NCBI GenBank assembly: GCA_964509505.1
Contig: CAZDYP010000020.1
Location: 1 to 39,939 of the forward strand
Reading direction: 5' to 3'
DNA from: CAZDYP01 sp964509505
GTDB lineage: Bacteria; Chloroflexota; Anaerolineae; JACRMK01
Length of the DNA stretch: 39,939 nucleotides
In this document: positions 24,241 to 32,004 of the stretch, one piece after another
Layout: each line of letters starts with the position of its first letter
How positions within the stretch are numbered: the first letter of the stretch is position 1
Translations under genes and position numbers: made by a program
The notes under the pieces: generated by a model
What the model was told of the DNA's origin: nothing
The model's input: only the letters and a program-made list of their open reading frames with translations
Databases searched by the model: none

Positions 24241-24768
24241 TTATGCTGCGAGGCCCAGCATCGCATCCACGCGATGGTTCCAGGTCGTGTTCAGTTCTTC
24301 GGCGGCGGCGACCAGCCCGTTGAGCAACGGCGCCGCGTCACCCCCTTGTGCCGCGACGGTCATGATTTGGTCAATGATGCCCTTGAGTCGTTCCACGCCT
24401 TGACCGAGTGACAGGTCGAATTGATAGAGGCGGTCGAGCTCGGCTTCTTTCACTTTGACGGCATCGAACAGGCCTGCATAGCCCGTGGCGCCCGTTTTTA
24501 GATGGTCAATGAGCAAGTTGAGCTTCAGATTCGCCGTCTCAAGTTTGGATAAGCCTTGAATTTTGCCTGCACTCAGCAGCGCGTTTTGCGCTTCGGCGAT
24601 GCGATTCTTTTGATCTTGGTATTGTCGCGCCAGCTGTTCACGTAACAAGCGGTCCGATTGGCGGCGCAACTCTTTTTCTTTGTAGCCTTTGAAGCCTGGA
24701 ATCTTCATTTCGAGATTTTCCAGCATCCGCAGGCCACCTTGCACGACGGAACGTGGGTCATTGCTCAT
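24241..24768 (-). CDS. Helical protein, probable partner of the SPFH protein
   Basis: A 175-residue, almost entirely helical protein. A charged coiled-coil-like stretch (KEKELRRQSDRLLREQLARQ and YQDQKNRIAEAQNALL, residues about 30-66) is followed by amphipathic helices (LSKLETANLKLNLLIDHLK, FDAVKVKEAELDRLYQFDLS). No catalytic motif or export signal. Its place just upstream of the SPFH/zinc-ribbon gene on the same strand suggests it is part of that membrane-scaffold unit. I do not recognise a named family. A purine-rich site (AAGGAGCTGCT) precedes the ATG at 24768. Confidence 0.65.
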   Translation of the reverse strand: MSNDPRSVVQGGLRMLENLEMKIPGFKGYKEKELRRQSDRLLREQLARQYQDQKNRIAEAQNALLSAGKIQGLSKLETANLKLNLLIDHLKTGATGYAGLFDAVKVKEAELDRLYQFDLSLGQGVERLKGIIDQIMTVAAQGGDAAPLLNGLVAAAEELNTTWNHRVDAMLGLAA

Positions 24769-24818
24769 AGCAGCTCCTTATCACTTATGAATTAGATTTC
24801 AGACGGTTCAACTCTTAC

Positions 24819-25793
24819 TTACATCTTCATCTTCGGGTCAAGCGCGTCGCGCAACCCATCGCCCAAGAACGTGAAGCAAATCAACGTGATAGCAAGAACG
24901 CCAGCAGGAAAGACCAACAAATGTGGGAAGGTACGCATCACACGCACCCCTTCGGAAATTAGCACACCCCAGCTGGGCAACGGTGGGCGCACACCCAAGC
25001 CCAAAAAACTCAAGCCCGCTTCGGTGGCAATCGCGCCGGGGATGCCAAAGGTCGCCGCAATGATAATCGGCGCCATCACATTGGGCAACAAGTGCAAGAA
25101 CATGATGCGGCGATTGGGCGCGCCGACGGTGCGCGCGGCATCCACGAACTCTTTCTCTTTAAGCGACAACACTTGCCCGCGCACCAACCGTGCGACTGTC
25201 AGCCACGACACCAAACCCAGTGCAATGAACACGCCCAACAAACCACCCGTCGCTTTGTCTAGCACACTGAGAGCGGCGAACAGCGTGCCTGTTTGCGGCG
25301 TATCCAGCACAGCTCGGATCCAGGTCATCACGACGATGACGAGCAACAAGCTGGGGAACGCATACAAGATGTCCACGACTCGCATAACGAGCGTATCTAT
25401 CCATCCGCCGAAAAAGCCAGCCAGCAAACCGAGCGGCACACCAATCAGCAACACGATCAGCACATCGGCAACGGCAACGGCAAGCGAGATGCGCGAACCA
25501 TAAATGATGCGGCTAAGCACGTCGCGCCCTAACGTGTCCGTGCCAAAAAGATGCAAGCGGGTTGGGCCTTCATCCGCATGATTGAAGTCTTGTTTTTCAT
25601 AAGGAAACGGCGCAAGGGCATCCGCAAAAATCGCAACTGCCAACACCACAATCAGGCACCCCATGCTCGCCAGCGCCGCTTGGTTGCGTATCAAACGCCG
25701 CCAGGCATCGCGCCACAGGCTCGTCGGTGGGCGCGTGAGTAACGGCTCAGTCGCCTGTGTTGGGGTACGAATCGCGGTTTCGGCGGTAGTCAT
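24819..25793 (-). CDS. ABC transporter permease, OppC/DppC family
   Basis: A 324-residue inner-membrane permease. The N-terminal cytoplasmic tail (LWRDAWRRLIRNQAALAS) and the OppC-type N-terminal helix are followed by a periplasmic loop with HLFGTDTLGRDVLSRIIYGSRISL, the OppC signature. The coupling EAA loop is EFVDAARTVGAPNRRIMFLHLLPN. SFLGLGVRPPLPSWG and LGDGLRDALDPKMK at the C terminus are typical. It pairs with the OppB-type gene upstream to form the channel of a peptide/nickel-family importer. It ends the oppA-oppB-oppC order here, and no ATPase (OppD/F) gene follows. A repeat hairpin separates it from oppB. Confidence 0.9.
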   Translation of the reverse strand: MTTAETAIRTPTQATEPLLTRPPTSLWRDAWRRLIRNQAALASMGCLIVVLAVAIFADALAPFPYEKQDFNHADEGPTRLHLFGTDTLGRDVLSRIIYGSRISLAVAVADVLIVLLIGVPLGLLAGFFGGWIDTLVMRVVDILYAFPSLLLVIVVMTWIRAVLDTPQTGTLFAALSVLDKATGGLLGVFIALGLVSWLTVARLVRGQVLSLKEKEFVDAARTVGAPNRRIMFLHLLPNVMAPIIIAATFGIPGAIATEAGLSFLGLGVRPPLPSWGVLISEGVRVMRTFPHLLVFPAGVLAITLICFTFLGDGLRDALDPKMKM

Positions 25794-25820
25794 TATGTCT
25801 CGTCGGTAGTCGCTAGTCGC

Positions 25821-25857
25821 TCGTCATTAGTCGCAAGTCACGAGCGACTAATGACGA
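25821..25857. repeat. Repeat hairpin between oppB-like and oppC-like genes
   Basis: TCGTCATTAGTCGC (25821-25834) and its exact complement (25844-25857) flank a 9-base loop, preceded by further AGTCGCT units. A 14-bp stem inside an operon could attenuate transcription or stabilise the upstream mRNA 3' end. Confidence 0.75.
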
Positions 25858-26784
25858 TCATTGATAGCGAATGCGCGGGTCCAAGAAACCGTACGAAATG
25901 TCCACGAGCAAATTCATAAACAAGATAATGACCGCAAAAATCAACGTGATGCCCAGCAACAGTGGATAGTCACGCCCATTGACACTGTTCACAAACTGAC
26001 GACCGATGCCCGGCACATCGTAAATGCTCTCGACGAAAAATGCGCCCGTGATGACATTGGCAAGCGTCACGCCCGCGATGGTGACGACGGGTATCAGCGC
26101 ATTCTTCAGCGCATGTTTCGTAACCATCTTGGTTTGCGTCAATCCCTTCGCGCGAGCGGTTCGCATGTAATCTTGATTCAGCACTTCGAGCAAGCTGGCG
26201 CGCATGTAACGCGCCAGAATCGCCGCGGGTCCAGAGCCGAGCGCAATCATTGGAATGATGATGCGCCAATCCCACAAGCCATTCCAACCACCGGTTGGCA
26301 ACCATCTGATCGTCAACGACAACAATACAATGAGCAACGTCACTCTGACGAAAGGCGGCGTGGCAATGCCCGTGACGGCGGCAAACGACGCCAGATAATC
26401 AATCCACGTATTCTGTTTGATGGCTGCGACGATGCCCAACGGAATGCCCACCGCCAACGCGAACAGCGTCGAGACCAATCCCAATTGTACTGAGACGGGT
26501 AAGGTCATCTGAATAATTTCAGTCGCACTGCGCTCGACGCTGCGATACGATGGGCCGAAGTCACCGCGTAGCGCATTAACCAAATAATCAAGAAATTGCT
26601 TGTAGAGCGGATCATCCAGATGATACTGCTTCCGCAAATTGGCTACGACGGCAGCCGGCAACGGCTTCTCAGTTTCGTCCCACGGACTGCCGGGTGTCGC
26701 ATGGACAAAGAGAAACGTCAAGGTATAGACGGCTAACAACGTCGGAATCAAGACGAGAAAGCGGCGCAGGATGTAAGCAGTCAT
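25858..26784 (-). CDS. ABC transporter permease, OppB/DppB family
   Basis: A 308-residue permease with about six membrane helices. It opens MTAYILRRFLVLIPTLLAVYTLTFLFVHATPGSPW, the OppB-type first helix and P-G-D/S-P loop (residues 1-35, quoted in part). The EAA coupling loop is DYMRTARAKGLTQTKMVTKHALKNALIPV. The C terminus VDISYGFLDPRIRYQ is the classic OppB ending. It forms a heteromeric channel with the OppC-type gene. The bases just before the ATG are TTGGTCAC-type repeats with no Shine-Dalgarno, so translation initiation may be weak or repeat-influenced. Confidence 0.9.
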   Translation of the reverse strand: MTAYILRRFLVLIPTLLAVYTLTFLFVHATPGSPWDETEKPLPAAVVANLRKQYHLDDPLYKQFLDYLVNALRGDFGPSYRSVERSATEIIQMTLPVSVQLGLVSTLFALAVGIPLGIVAAIKQNTWIDYLASFAAVTGIATPPFVRVTLLIVLLSLTIRWLPTGGWNGLWDWRIIIPMIALGSGPAAILARYMRASLLEVLNQDYMRTARAKGLTQTKMVTKHALKNALIPVVTIAGVTLANVITGAFFVESIYDVPGIGRQFVNSVNGRDYPLLLGITLIFAVIILFMNLLVDISYGFLDPRIRYQ

Positions 26785-26885
26785 TTGGTCACTTGGTCAC
26801 TTGGTCACTTGGTCGAGTAGTCGCAACAACGACACGCCTATGCGACTACTCGACTAAACGACTATGTGACTACGCAACTAACTCG
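26785..26885. repeat. Tandem repeat and hairpin between oppA-like and oppB-like genes
   Basis: Three to four TTGGTCAC units (26785-26812) are followed by a perfect 14-bp hairpin, GTCGAGTAGTCGCA (26812-26825) with its complement at 26841-26854. More GACTA/CGACTA units run to the oppA stop. Confidence 0.8.
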
Positions 26886-28592
26886 CTATTGCGGTGCGAC
26901 TTTGACGTACGCGCCATTGACGCGACCCAACACGCGGAAGCGTGGAATGTCGAAGCCGGGCTTCGTCACGACGAAGCGCCCCCAGTGATAAACAGGGATG
27001 AACGGCGCATCGTCGTTCAAGATTTTGTCGGCTTGCTCGTAGAGTCCCTTGCGTTTGGCGGCGTCCACTTCTTTCAAGCCGTCGTCCACCAGTTGATCGA
27101 ATTGGGCGTTCTTCCAGTGAGTGAAATAGAAGTCGGCTTTGGAGTGGAACAGCAGGTTGTACCAGTTGTTGGGGTCTTCATAATCCGAACCCCAACCGCC
27201 GACGTACATGTGGAATGGGTTCTTGTCACGTGAGCGACGCCAATCATCAAAGGCTTTCGCTTCCATGGGGTCCAATACGATGTCAATGCCAAGCACGTCT
27301 TTCCACATCGCTTGCACGGCTTCGCCGATGGCTTTGTTTTCTGCGGAGGCGCTGGAGTAGGTGAACTTCACATTCGCAGGCCAGCCTTTGCCGCCCGGAT
27401 ATCCCGCTTCCGATAGCAACTGCTTCGCTTTATCGGCATTGTAACCCATCGCGTTTTCTTTCTTTTGACCGGGCATGCCGGGCGCGACGATAGACACGGC
27501 ATCAAAGTACGCGTCCTTCAGCACGACTTGGTTGATTTGTTTGGCATTGGTCGCGAGGCTCAGGGCTTGGCGCACCTTCACATTGTTAAATGGAGGATTG
27601 GTGGTATCCAACACAATCCACTGGGTGCCTTGCCGCTCCAGCTTCTTCATTTCCTTGCTGAGTTTCGCGTCGTTCTTGATGCGGGTGATGTCTGCGCCGA
27701 CGATTTGCGCGTGGTCGAGTTCGCCTGCTTCATAGGCTAAGATGGCTTTGGCGTTGGGATCCTCAAAGAGCGTCCAGACGATCATATCAGGCCCTTTATT
27801 CTCGCCCCAATAGTTTGGGTTCTTTTCGACGGTCATGCTCTGCTCAGGTTTCCACTCGACCAAGCGATAATGGCCGTTGCTGACGTAGCTCTCTTTGGTC
27901 AGCGTCCACTTGTCGCCAAACTTCTCGATCATGTCTTTGCGGACGGGATAGGCAGACCAGGCGGCGACGATTTGCAAGAAGAAACCCGCAGGGCGCTCCA
28001 ACGTCACGACGAGCGTGCGGTCGTCGGTGGCCTTGACCATCATCCCATCGGCAGTGCCTTTGCCTGTGTTGTACGCTTCGGCGCCTTTGACTGGATAGAA
28101 GTATTGTGTGTAACGCGACTTCGTGGCGGGGTCAGTCACACGCTTCCACGCATACTCGAAGTCGCTCGCCTTGAGCGGTTGTCCATCTGACCACTTCAAG
28201 CCTGCGCGTAGGTTGAAGGTGTAGATCAAGCCATCGGGTGAAATCGTCCACTTCTCAGCCTGTCCGGCCTTCAATTCACCCGTGACTTGATCCACATAAA
28301 CCAAGCCTTCAAACATGTTCTGGATTTGTTCCAGACCATTGCCACCCGAGGTGATGCTTGGATCCATCGTATTGGTGATCTTCGCGCCTTCGGGCAAGCG
28401 CAATGTCACCTTCTTCGCGGGCTGCGCCGGTGGCGCAGTGGGTTGCGGCACGACCGCCGCAGCCGTTGGGGCGCCGATGGCTGTGGGCGCGACCTGTGCG
28501 GCTGGCGCTTTGGTCGGCTCGACCGTAACAGCAGGCCCACACGCCGCCAACACCAACAACACGAACAACGACCATACAACTGCTTTTCTCAT
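26886..28592 (-). CDS. Peptide/oligopeptide ABC transporter substrate-binding lipoprotein (OppA/DppA, SBP_bac_5)
   Basis: A 568-residue lipoprotein. The signal RKAVVWSLFVLLVLAAC ends in lipobox L-A-A-C. A Pro/Ala/Thr linker (~45 residues) leads into a family 5 binding protein: LDPSI-like NTMDPSITSGGNGLEQIQ, YTFNLRAGLKWSDGQPLKASDF, NPNYWGENKGPDMIVWTLFED, VRQALSLATNAKQI and WGSDYEDPNNWY. It captures peptides or related ligands outside the membrane for the OppB/OppC-type channel. The ATG at 28592 is preceded by GAGGAGGAG; longer starts would translate repeat sequence. It is the first gene of the oppABC-like operon. Confidence 0.9.
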   Translation of the reverse strand: MRKAVVWSLFVLLVLAACGPAVTVEPTKAPAAQVAPTAIGAPTAAAVVPQPTAPPAQPAKKVTLRLPEGAKITNTMDPSITSGGNGLEQIQNMFEGLVYVDQVTGELKAGQAEKWTISPDGLIYTFNLRAGLKWSDGQPLKASDFEYAWKRVTDPATKSRYTQYFYPVKGAEAYNTGKGTADGMMVKATDDRTLVVTLERPAGFFLQIVAAWSAYPVRKDMIEKFGDKWTLTKESYVSNGHYRLVEWKPEQSMTVEKNPNYWGENKGPDMIVWTLFEDPNAKAILAYEAGELDHAQIVGADITRIKNDAKLSKEMKKLERQGTQWIVLDTTNPPFNNVKVRQALSLATNAKQINQVVLKDAYFDAVSIVAPGMPGQKKENAMGYNADKAKQLLSEAGYPGGKGWPANVKFTYSSASAENKAIGEAVQAMWKDVLGIDIVLDPMEAKAFDDWRRSRDKNPFHMYVGGWGSDYEDPNNWYNLLFHSKADFYFTHWKNAQFDQLVDDGLKEVDAAKRKGLYEQADKILNDDAPFIPVYHWGRFVVTKPGFDIPRFRVLGRVNGAYVKVAPQ

Positions 28593-28604
28593 AGTCTCCT
28601 CCTC

Positions 28605-28690
28605 AATTGGGTAATTGGTAATTGGTAATTGGCGCTTACTCGGCGCGCAACTCACCCTCAATTACTAATTACCAATTACTAATTACTTTT
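28605..28690. repeat. TTGGTAA heptamer array with inverted arm, oppA leader
   Basis: AATTGGGTAATTGGTAATTGG and further TTGGTAA units are followed, after ~30 bases, by the inverted form AATTACTAATTACCAATTACT. The array lies just upstream of the oppA ribosome site, so the leader RNA could fold on itself. Confidence 0.8.
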
Positions 28691-28736
28691 TTGACGCGCC
28701 GTATTCTACTTCACAAGCAGTGATGGGTCAATGGCG

Positions 28737-28932
28737 TTAGCTGTTGACACTGCCACCGCCGCTGCCACTTCCACCATCGCTACTACTGGCTTACCGCCAT
28801 CGCAATGGCCATTCCAACCATCGCCGCCTATACTTCCTCCACTGGCGCCGGCGCTGCCGAACCATCCCCAATCGTTACTGGAAGTTCTGGCGCGGCAGTG
28901 GCGCACCGCATCAGTCCATGACTGATTTGAAA
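28737..28932 (-). pseudogene. Possible frame-broken Gly/Ser-rich coding tail
   Basis: On the minus strand one frame reads SSNDWGWFGSAGASGGSIGG and DGWNGHCDGG. A second frame then continues with SSSDGGSGSGGGSVNS and a stop at 28737. The two halves together look like the Gly/Ser/Trp tails of small envelope proteins, split by a frameshift near 28793. It follows the small acidic membrane-protein gene. Read as a decayed gene or a local sequencing error; low certainty. Confidence 0.25.
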
Positions 28933-28937
28933 CCATT

Positions 28938-29243
28938 CTATTCGCTATCGCTGCCTTCATTGCTACTACCGTCCCCGCTCTCATCGCCATCATAGTCATC
29001 GTCATCATGCTCATCATCATCATCGTCGTCCTTCTTGCCGCGCCCTGTTCTCGCGTTCGCGTTAGCGTAATTGGCATGCGCCCAGACGCTGGCATCGCCG
29101 GTTTGCGTGGCCAGGTTGCTGGCGCTTTGTCGTTGACGCATCCACCAAACGCCCAAGCCAAAGCCGCCTAGTACGAGCGCGAGCAATCCCAACGGCGCGC
29201 ACACACACCTCCATATCAATTCGGTATAGCTCATGTCAAGCAT
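28938..29243 (-). CDS. Small membrane protein with a highly acidic tail
   Basis: A 101-residue protein. One transmembrane helix (about 13-33: CAPLGLLALVLGGFGLGVWW) is followed by RQRQSAS, a short neutral stretch, then RGKKDDDDDDEHDDDDYDGD and a Ser/Gly/Glu end. No family was recognised. By the positive-inside rule, the Arg residues after the helix suggest the acidic tail is cytoplasmic. It has its own promoter (TTTACG, 17 bases, TATAAT on the minus strand). It is divergent from the LuxR-kelch gene 127 bases away, so the two may be co-regulated. Confidence 0.55.
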   Translation of the reverse strand: MLDMSYTELIWRCVCAPLGLLALVLGGFGLGVWWMRQRQSASNLATQTGDASVWAHANYANANARTGRGKKDDDDDDEHDDDDYDGDESGDGSSNEGSDSE

Positions 29244-29288
29244 CTTGTATCGCTTTCGGATGATGATTCGTTACTTCTGCTGGCGCGT

Positions 29289-29317
29289 ATTATACGGTAA
29301 ACAGGCACGCGCGTAAA
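29289..29317 (-). promoter_or_regulatory. Sigma-70-type promoter for the small acidic membrane protein
   Basis: On the minus strand, -10 TATAAT (29294-29289) and -35 TTTACG (29317-29312) are spaced by 17 bases. This would give a leader of about 40 bases to the ATG at 29243. Confidence 0.6.
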
Positions 29318-29326
29318 TGCCTTGCT

Positions 29327-29355
29327 TTGACTTTTGGTTTTAGTTCTTCTAAGAT
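29327..29355 (+). promoter_or_regulatory. Sigma-70-type promoter for the LuxR-kelch gene
   Basis: -35 TTGACT (29327-29332), 17-base spacer, -10 TAAGAT (29350-29355). Transcription would start near 29362, only about 9 bases before the ATG at 29371. The mRNA would be nearly leaderless, and no Shine-Dalgarno is present. Confidence 0.65.
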
Positions 29356-29370
29356 GGACGCGGTGTCTTC

Positions 29371-30960
29371 ATGTCATTCCCCACAAATTCTCCTGCCAAT
29401 CTAAGCGAGCGCGAGCTTGAAGTGTTGCGTTTGGTCAGCACGGGCGCAACCAATTTTCAAATTGCGCGCGAGCTCGGCATCAAAACCAACACCGTCAAGG
29501 TGCATCTCACCAACATCTTCGGCAAGCTCGGCGTGCAATCGCGCACTGAAGCGGTGATGGTTGGGCTGCGTCAAGGGTTGCTCATCGCGCCGCGTGTGGA
29601 CAGCCTAGAGAATGAGGATGGGGCGCCTGTGGCTGCTTCGTCTGCTGCTTTGGAGGCTGAAGCGGATGCAGATACCACCGCGCCCACGATCACACAAGGC
29701 GCAGAGAATGGATCGTCAATCACTACTGACGCGAACACCGTCTCGCTTGTGAACGAGCCCCTTAGCCCACCGATTGACGAGACGCCCGCACCCGCTGCTG
29801 CAGCCATAGATGCCATTGCCCCTATACAACCCATCGTCCCTCAAACGCCGTTCGTGCTGACACCCAGCACACGACAATCTCGCCCGCGCCCGCCGCTCAG
29901 GGCGCACGCGCGCGTTATCTTTTTCGCGTTGGCGACAGGGATTCTGCTGGGGTTCATCATCTATGCTCTTGTTGCAAGCTTCTATTTTGACAAACCAACT
30001 TCGCCCACCCCTAACGAGTTCGTGCCACCGCCACCTGTCCAAGCCGCTCCCCGTTGGCAATTGAAAGCGCCGCTCCCTTCAGCGCGCGAATCGTCTGCTG
30101 CCGTCGTCGTGAACAATCAAATCTACGTCATCGGCGGCATGGCAGAACATAGCGCTTTATCTGATGGCATCGTCTATGACGTGGCGACGAACACATGGAG
30201 CAACCGCGCGCGCAAACCAACGCCTGTGCAAGGTCATGGCGCAGTGTTTATTGGTGGACGCATCTATGTGCCGGGCGGTTGCGATGCGCAACACCAACCA
30301 ACGAATGTCATGGAAATGTATGATCCTGCCGCCGACAGTTGGCAGAAGAGCGTGTCATTGCCCAAAGCCGTGTGCCATTATGCCATCAGCGCATTGGAAG
30401 GTAAGCTCTACCTATTCGGTGGTTGGGATGGGCGCGAGGTGGTTGCCAATACGTGGGTCTTCAGTCCAGAGCAAGGCGAATGGCGTGAGCTCACAGGGCT
30501 GCCTAGCCCGCGCATGAATGCGGCGGCGGCAGTGCTCAACGAGCGTGTCTTCATCGTCGGCGGACGCAATCAGAATAATATGAGCGCGCCATTGCTCAGT
30601 GAGGTGCTTGCATTCAATCCCGCGCAAGGACGCGATGCCACCCAAGCCTTCACGCGCAAAGCCTCGCTTCGCCAAGCGCGTGCAGGCTTGGGGGTGACCG
30701 CTGTTTCTGGCTATTTGTATGCGATTGGGGGGGGCTGGATCAGCGCGCTGAATGAGAATGAACGATATGATGTGGATGGAAATGCGTGGTCGCCGATTGA
30801 AGCGATGCGTGAGGGGATGTGGCGCGGCAGCGCCGTAACTTCTGTGGGGACCAAAATCTACGCGCTAGGCGGCGCACAAAAAGATACGCTTAGTAACGCA
30901 GCGCAAGAATACACGGCATTGTATCTGTTCTACTTGCCCAACGCGCCGGGCGGACAATGA
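29371..30960 (+). CDS. LuxR-type HTH protein with transmembrane segment and extracytoplasmic kelch propeller
   Basis: A 529-residue one-component membrane regulator. Residues 10-66 are a LuxR C-terminal-type HTH (LSERELEVLRLVSTGATNFQ, NTVKVHLTNIFGKLGV). A long Ala/Thr/Pro/Glu linker follows. A transmembrane helix (182-206, VIFFALATGILLGFIIYALVAS) is preceded by Arg residues. Outside the membrane come about five or six kelch repeats (225-520), e.g. SSAAVVVNNQIYVIGG, HGAVFIGGRIYVPGG, YAISALEGKLYLFGGWDG, AAAVLNERVFIVGGR. The DNA-binding end should be cytoplasmic and the propeller external, a ToxR-like layout. Ligand and targets are unknown; autoregulation or control of the divergent acidic protein is plausible. 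It ends before a strong bidirectional hairpin. Confidence 0.88.
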   Translation: MSFPTNSPANLSERELEVLRLVSTGATNFQIARELGIKTNTVKVHLTNIFGKLGVQSRTEAVMVGLRQGLLIAPRVDSLENEDGAPVAASSAALEAEADADTTAPTITQGAENGSSITTDANTVSLVNEPLSPPIDETPAPAAAAIDAIAPIQPIVPQTPFVLTPSTRQSRPRPPLRAHARVIFFALATGILLGFIIYALVASFYFDKPTSPTPNEFVPPPPVQAAPRWQLKAPLPSARESSAAVVVNNQIYVIGGMAEHSALSDGIVYDVATNTWSNRARKPTPVQGHGAVFIGGRIYVPGGCDAQHQPTNVMEMYDPAADSWQKSVSLPKAVCHYAISALEGKLYLFGGWDGREVVANTWVFSPEQGEWRELTGLPSPRMNAAAAVLNERVFIVGGRNQNNMSAPLLSEVLAFNPAQGRDATQAFTRKASLRQARAGLGVTAVSGYLYAIGGGWISALNENERYDVDGNAWSPIEAMREGMWRGSAVTSVGTKIYALGGAQKDTLSNAAQEYTALYLFYLPNAPGGQ

Positions 30961-30964
30961 GCGT

Positions 30965-31022
30965 TGCTAGTGGCTAGTCGCTAGTGGCTAGTCGCTAGTC
31001 ACTAGCGACTAGCCACTAGCCA
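30965..31022. terminator. Heptamer-repeat hairpin between convergent genes
   Basis: TAGTCGC/TAGTGGC units form a perfect 20-bp inverted repeat (30980-30999 against 31001-31020) around a single C. It lies exactly between the stops of two convergent genes, so a bidirectional terminator role is likely even without long T-runs. Confidence 0.75.
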
Positions 31023-31979
31023 CTACAATGCAGGTTCAGCCAGTTTCTTGATGCGTGGAAACGTCTCGCTGTTCCACGTGATTTCCGACAAACCAAATTT
31101 CTTACGGATGGTATCGGGCGGCAGACCGGCTTTGTAGTCGCGCACGGCAGCCGTCATCCGCAAACCCTCGAAGGACACGCCCTCGGTCAGCCCTGCTGCT
31201 TCCGCAATTTCGTTCAAGATATATTCCATGTGACGCGGTGTGCATTCAAACAAATGCGTCTGCGGTTGATATTGCGCGCGATATGCTGCGAAGGTTTCCG
31301 CAAAATCTTTGGGCAAGGTGAGGCGTCGTTCTTTGCGAGCATAACGCGCATTGCCGTAGCGAATCCACAACGTCGGCGCTTTCTCATCCGACCAATCAAG
31401 ATGCTCCAACAAAATACCCGCGCACTCGCCTTTCTTCATGCCCGTATGCAGGATGAGCGAGGCAAGCAAGTAGGGACGCGCGTCAGGTTTTTCTTGCCCC
31501 ATGTATTGACGCGCCACGTTCAAAAATTTCTCGATTTGCGGCTCGCTCAAAATGCGTTGGGGTGGATCCACCGAACGCTCATGGCGGAGTGGCGCGGCGG
31601 GGTTGGTTTTGATGACGCGCGTCTCCGCCAACCATTCGAAAAACACTTTGAGCGTTGTCAAGCGTCGCTCCAGTGACTTCGGGCTACATGGCGCGTCGCG
31701 CTCGTGCTTCAACCAATGCAGGTAATTGCTTAAATCGCGCGTCGTGACGGCGCCGATTTTCGTGTCTGCGCCAACGTAACTCGCGCACAATTTCAAATCG
31801 AGTTCGAAGGCTTTGATGGTATGCTGGCTGAGGCCGCGCCGAATCATCTCGTCGTGAAATGCGGTCATACACGCGACAAACGACGTCTGGCGCGTTGGTT
31901 CGCTCGGTTCAACAATGGGCGCCATGACGGCGTCGGTTTTGCTGGGGGGAAGGAGTGGCAATTGTGCGGTCTTGGGCAT
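31023..31979 (-). CDS. Tyrosine-recombinase-fold protein lacking the catalytic residues
   Basis: A 318-residue XerC/D-like protein. It has a SAM-like N-terminal DNA-binding domain (FHDEMIRRGLSQHTIKAFELDL … SLERRLTTLKVFFEWLAETRVIKTNPA) and a recombinase catalytic-type domain. The catalytic set is altered: the first Arg is Lys182 (HTGMKKGE); a Lys remains (216, ARKERRL); the His of HxxR is Glu271 (SFEGLR) while Arg274 is kept; the LGH His is Leu297 (FGLSE); and the nucleophile Tyr is Phe307 (SETFPRI). Strand exchange is therefore unlikely; a DNA-binding or architectural role is inferred. It starts 25 bases after the DsbA-like gene. No att site or other mobile gene is near. Confidence 0.8.
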   Translation of the reverse strand: MPKTAQLPLLPPSKTDAVMAPIVEPSEPTRQTSFVACMTAFHDEMIRRGLSQHTIKAFELDLKLCASYVGADTKIGAVTTRDLSNYLHWLKHERDAPCSPKSLERRLTTLKVFFEWLAETRVIKTNPAAPLRHERSVDPPQRILSEPQIEKFLNVARQYMGQEKPDARPYLLASLILHTGMKKGECAGILLEHLDWSDEKAPTLWIRYGNARYARKERRLTLPKDFAETFAAYRAQYQPQTHLFECTPRHMEYILNEIAEAAGLTEGVSFEGLRMTAAVRDYKAGLPPDTIRKKFGLSEITWNSETFPRIKKLAEPAL

Positions 31980-32004
31980 GATACTCTCGCGTCAACTCGT
32001 TTGC

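Noticed and set aside
24819..28592. Complete peptide transporter operon
   Set aside because: Only the binding protein and two permeases are present. No OppD/OppF ATPase gene occurs in the window, so it must share or recruit ATPases encoded elsewhere.
30980..31020. CRISPR-like array
   Set aside because: Units are 7 bp, contiguous and inverted around a centre; there are no 25-40-bp repeats with unique spacers.
31023..31979. Integrase marking a genomic island or prophage
   Set aside because: Catalytic residues are lost, no tRNA or direct-repeat att site is nearby, and flanking genes are not phage-like.
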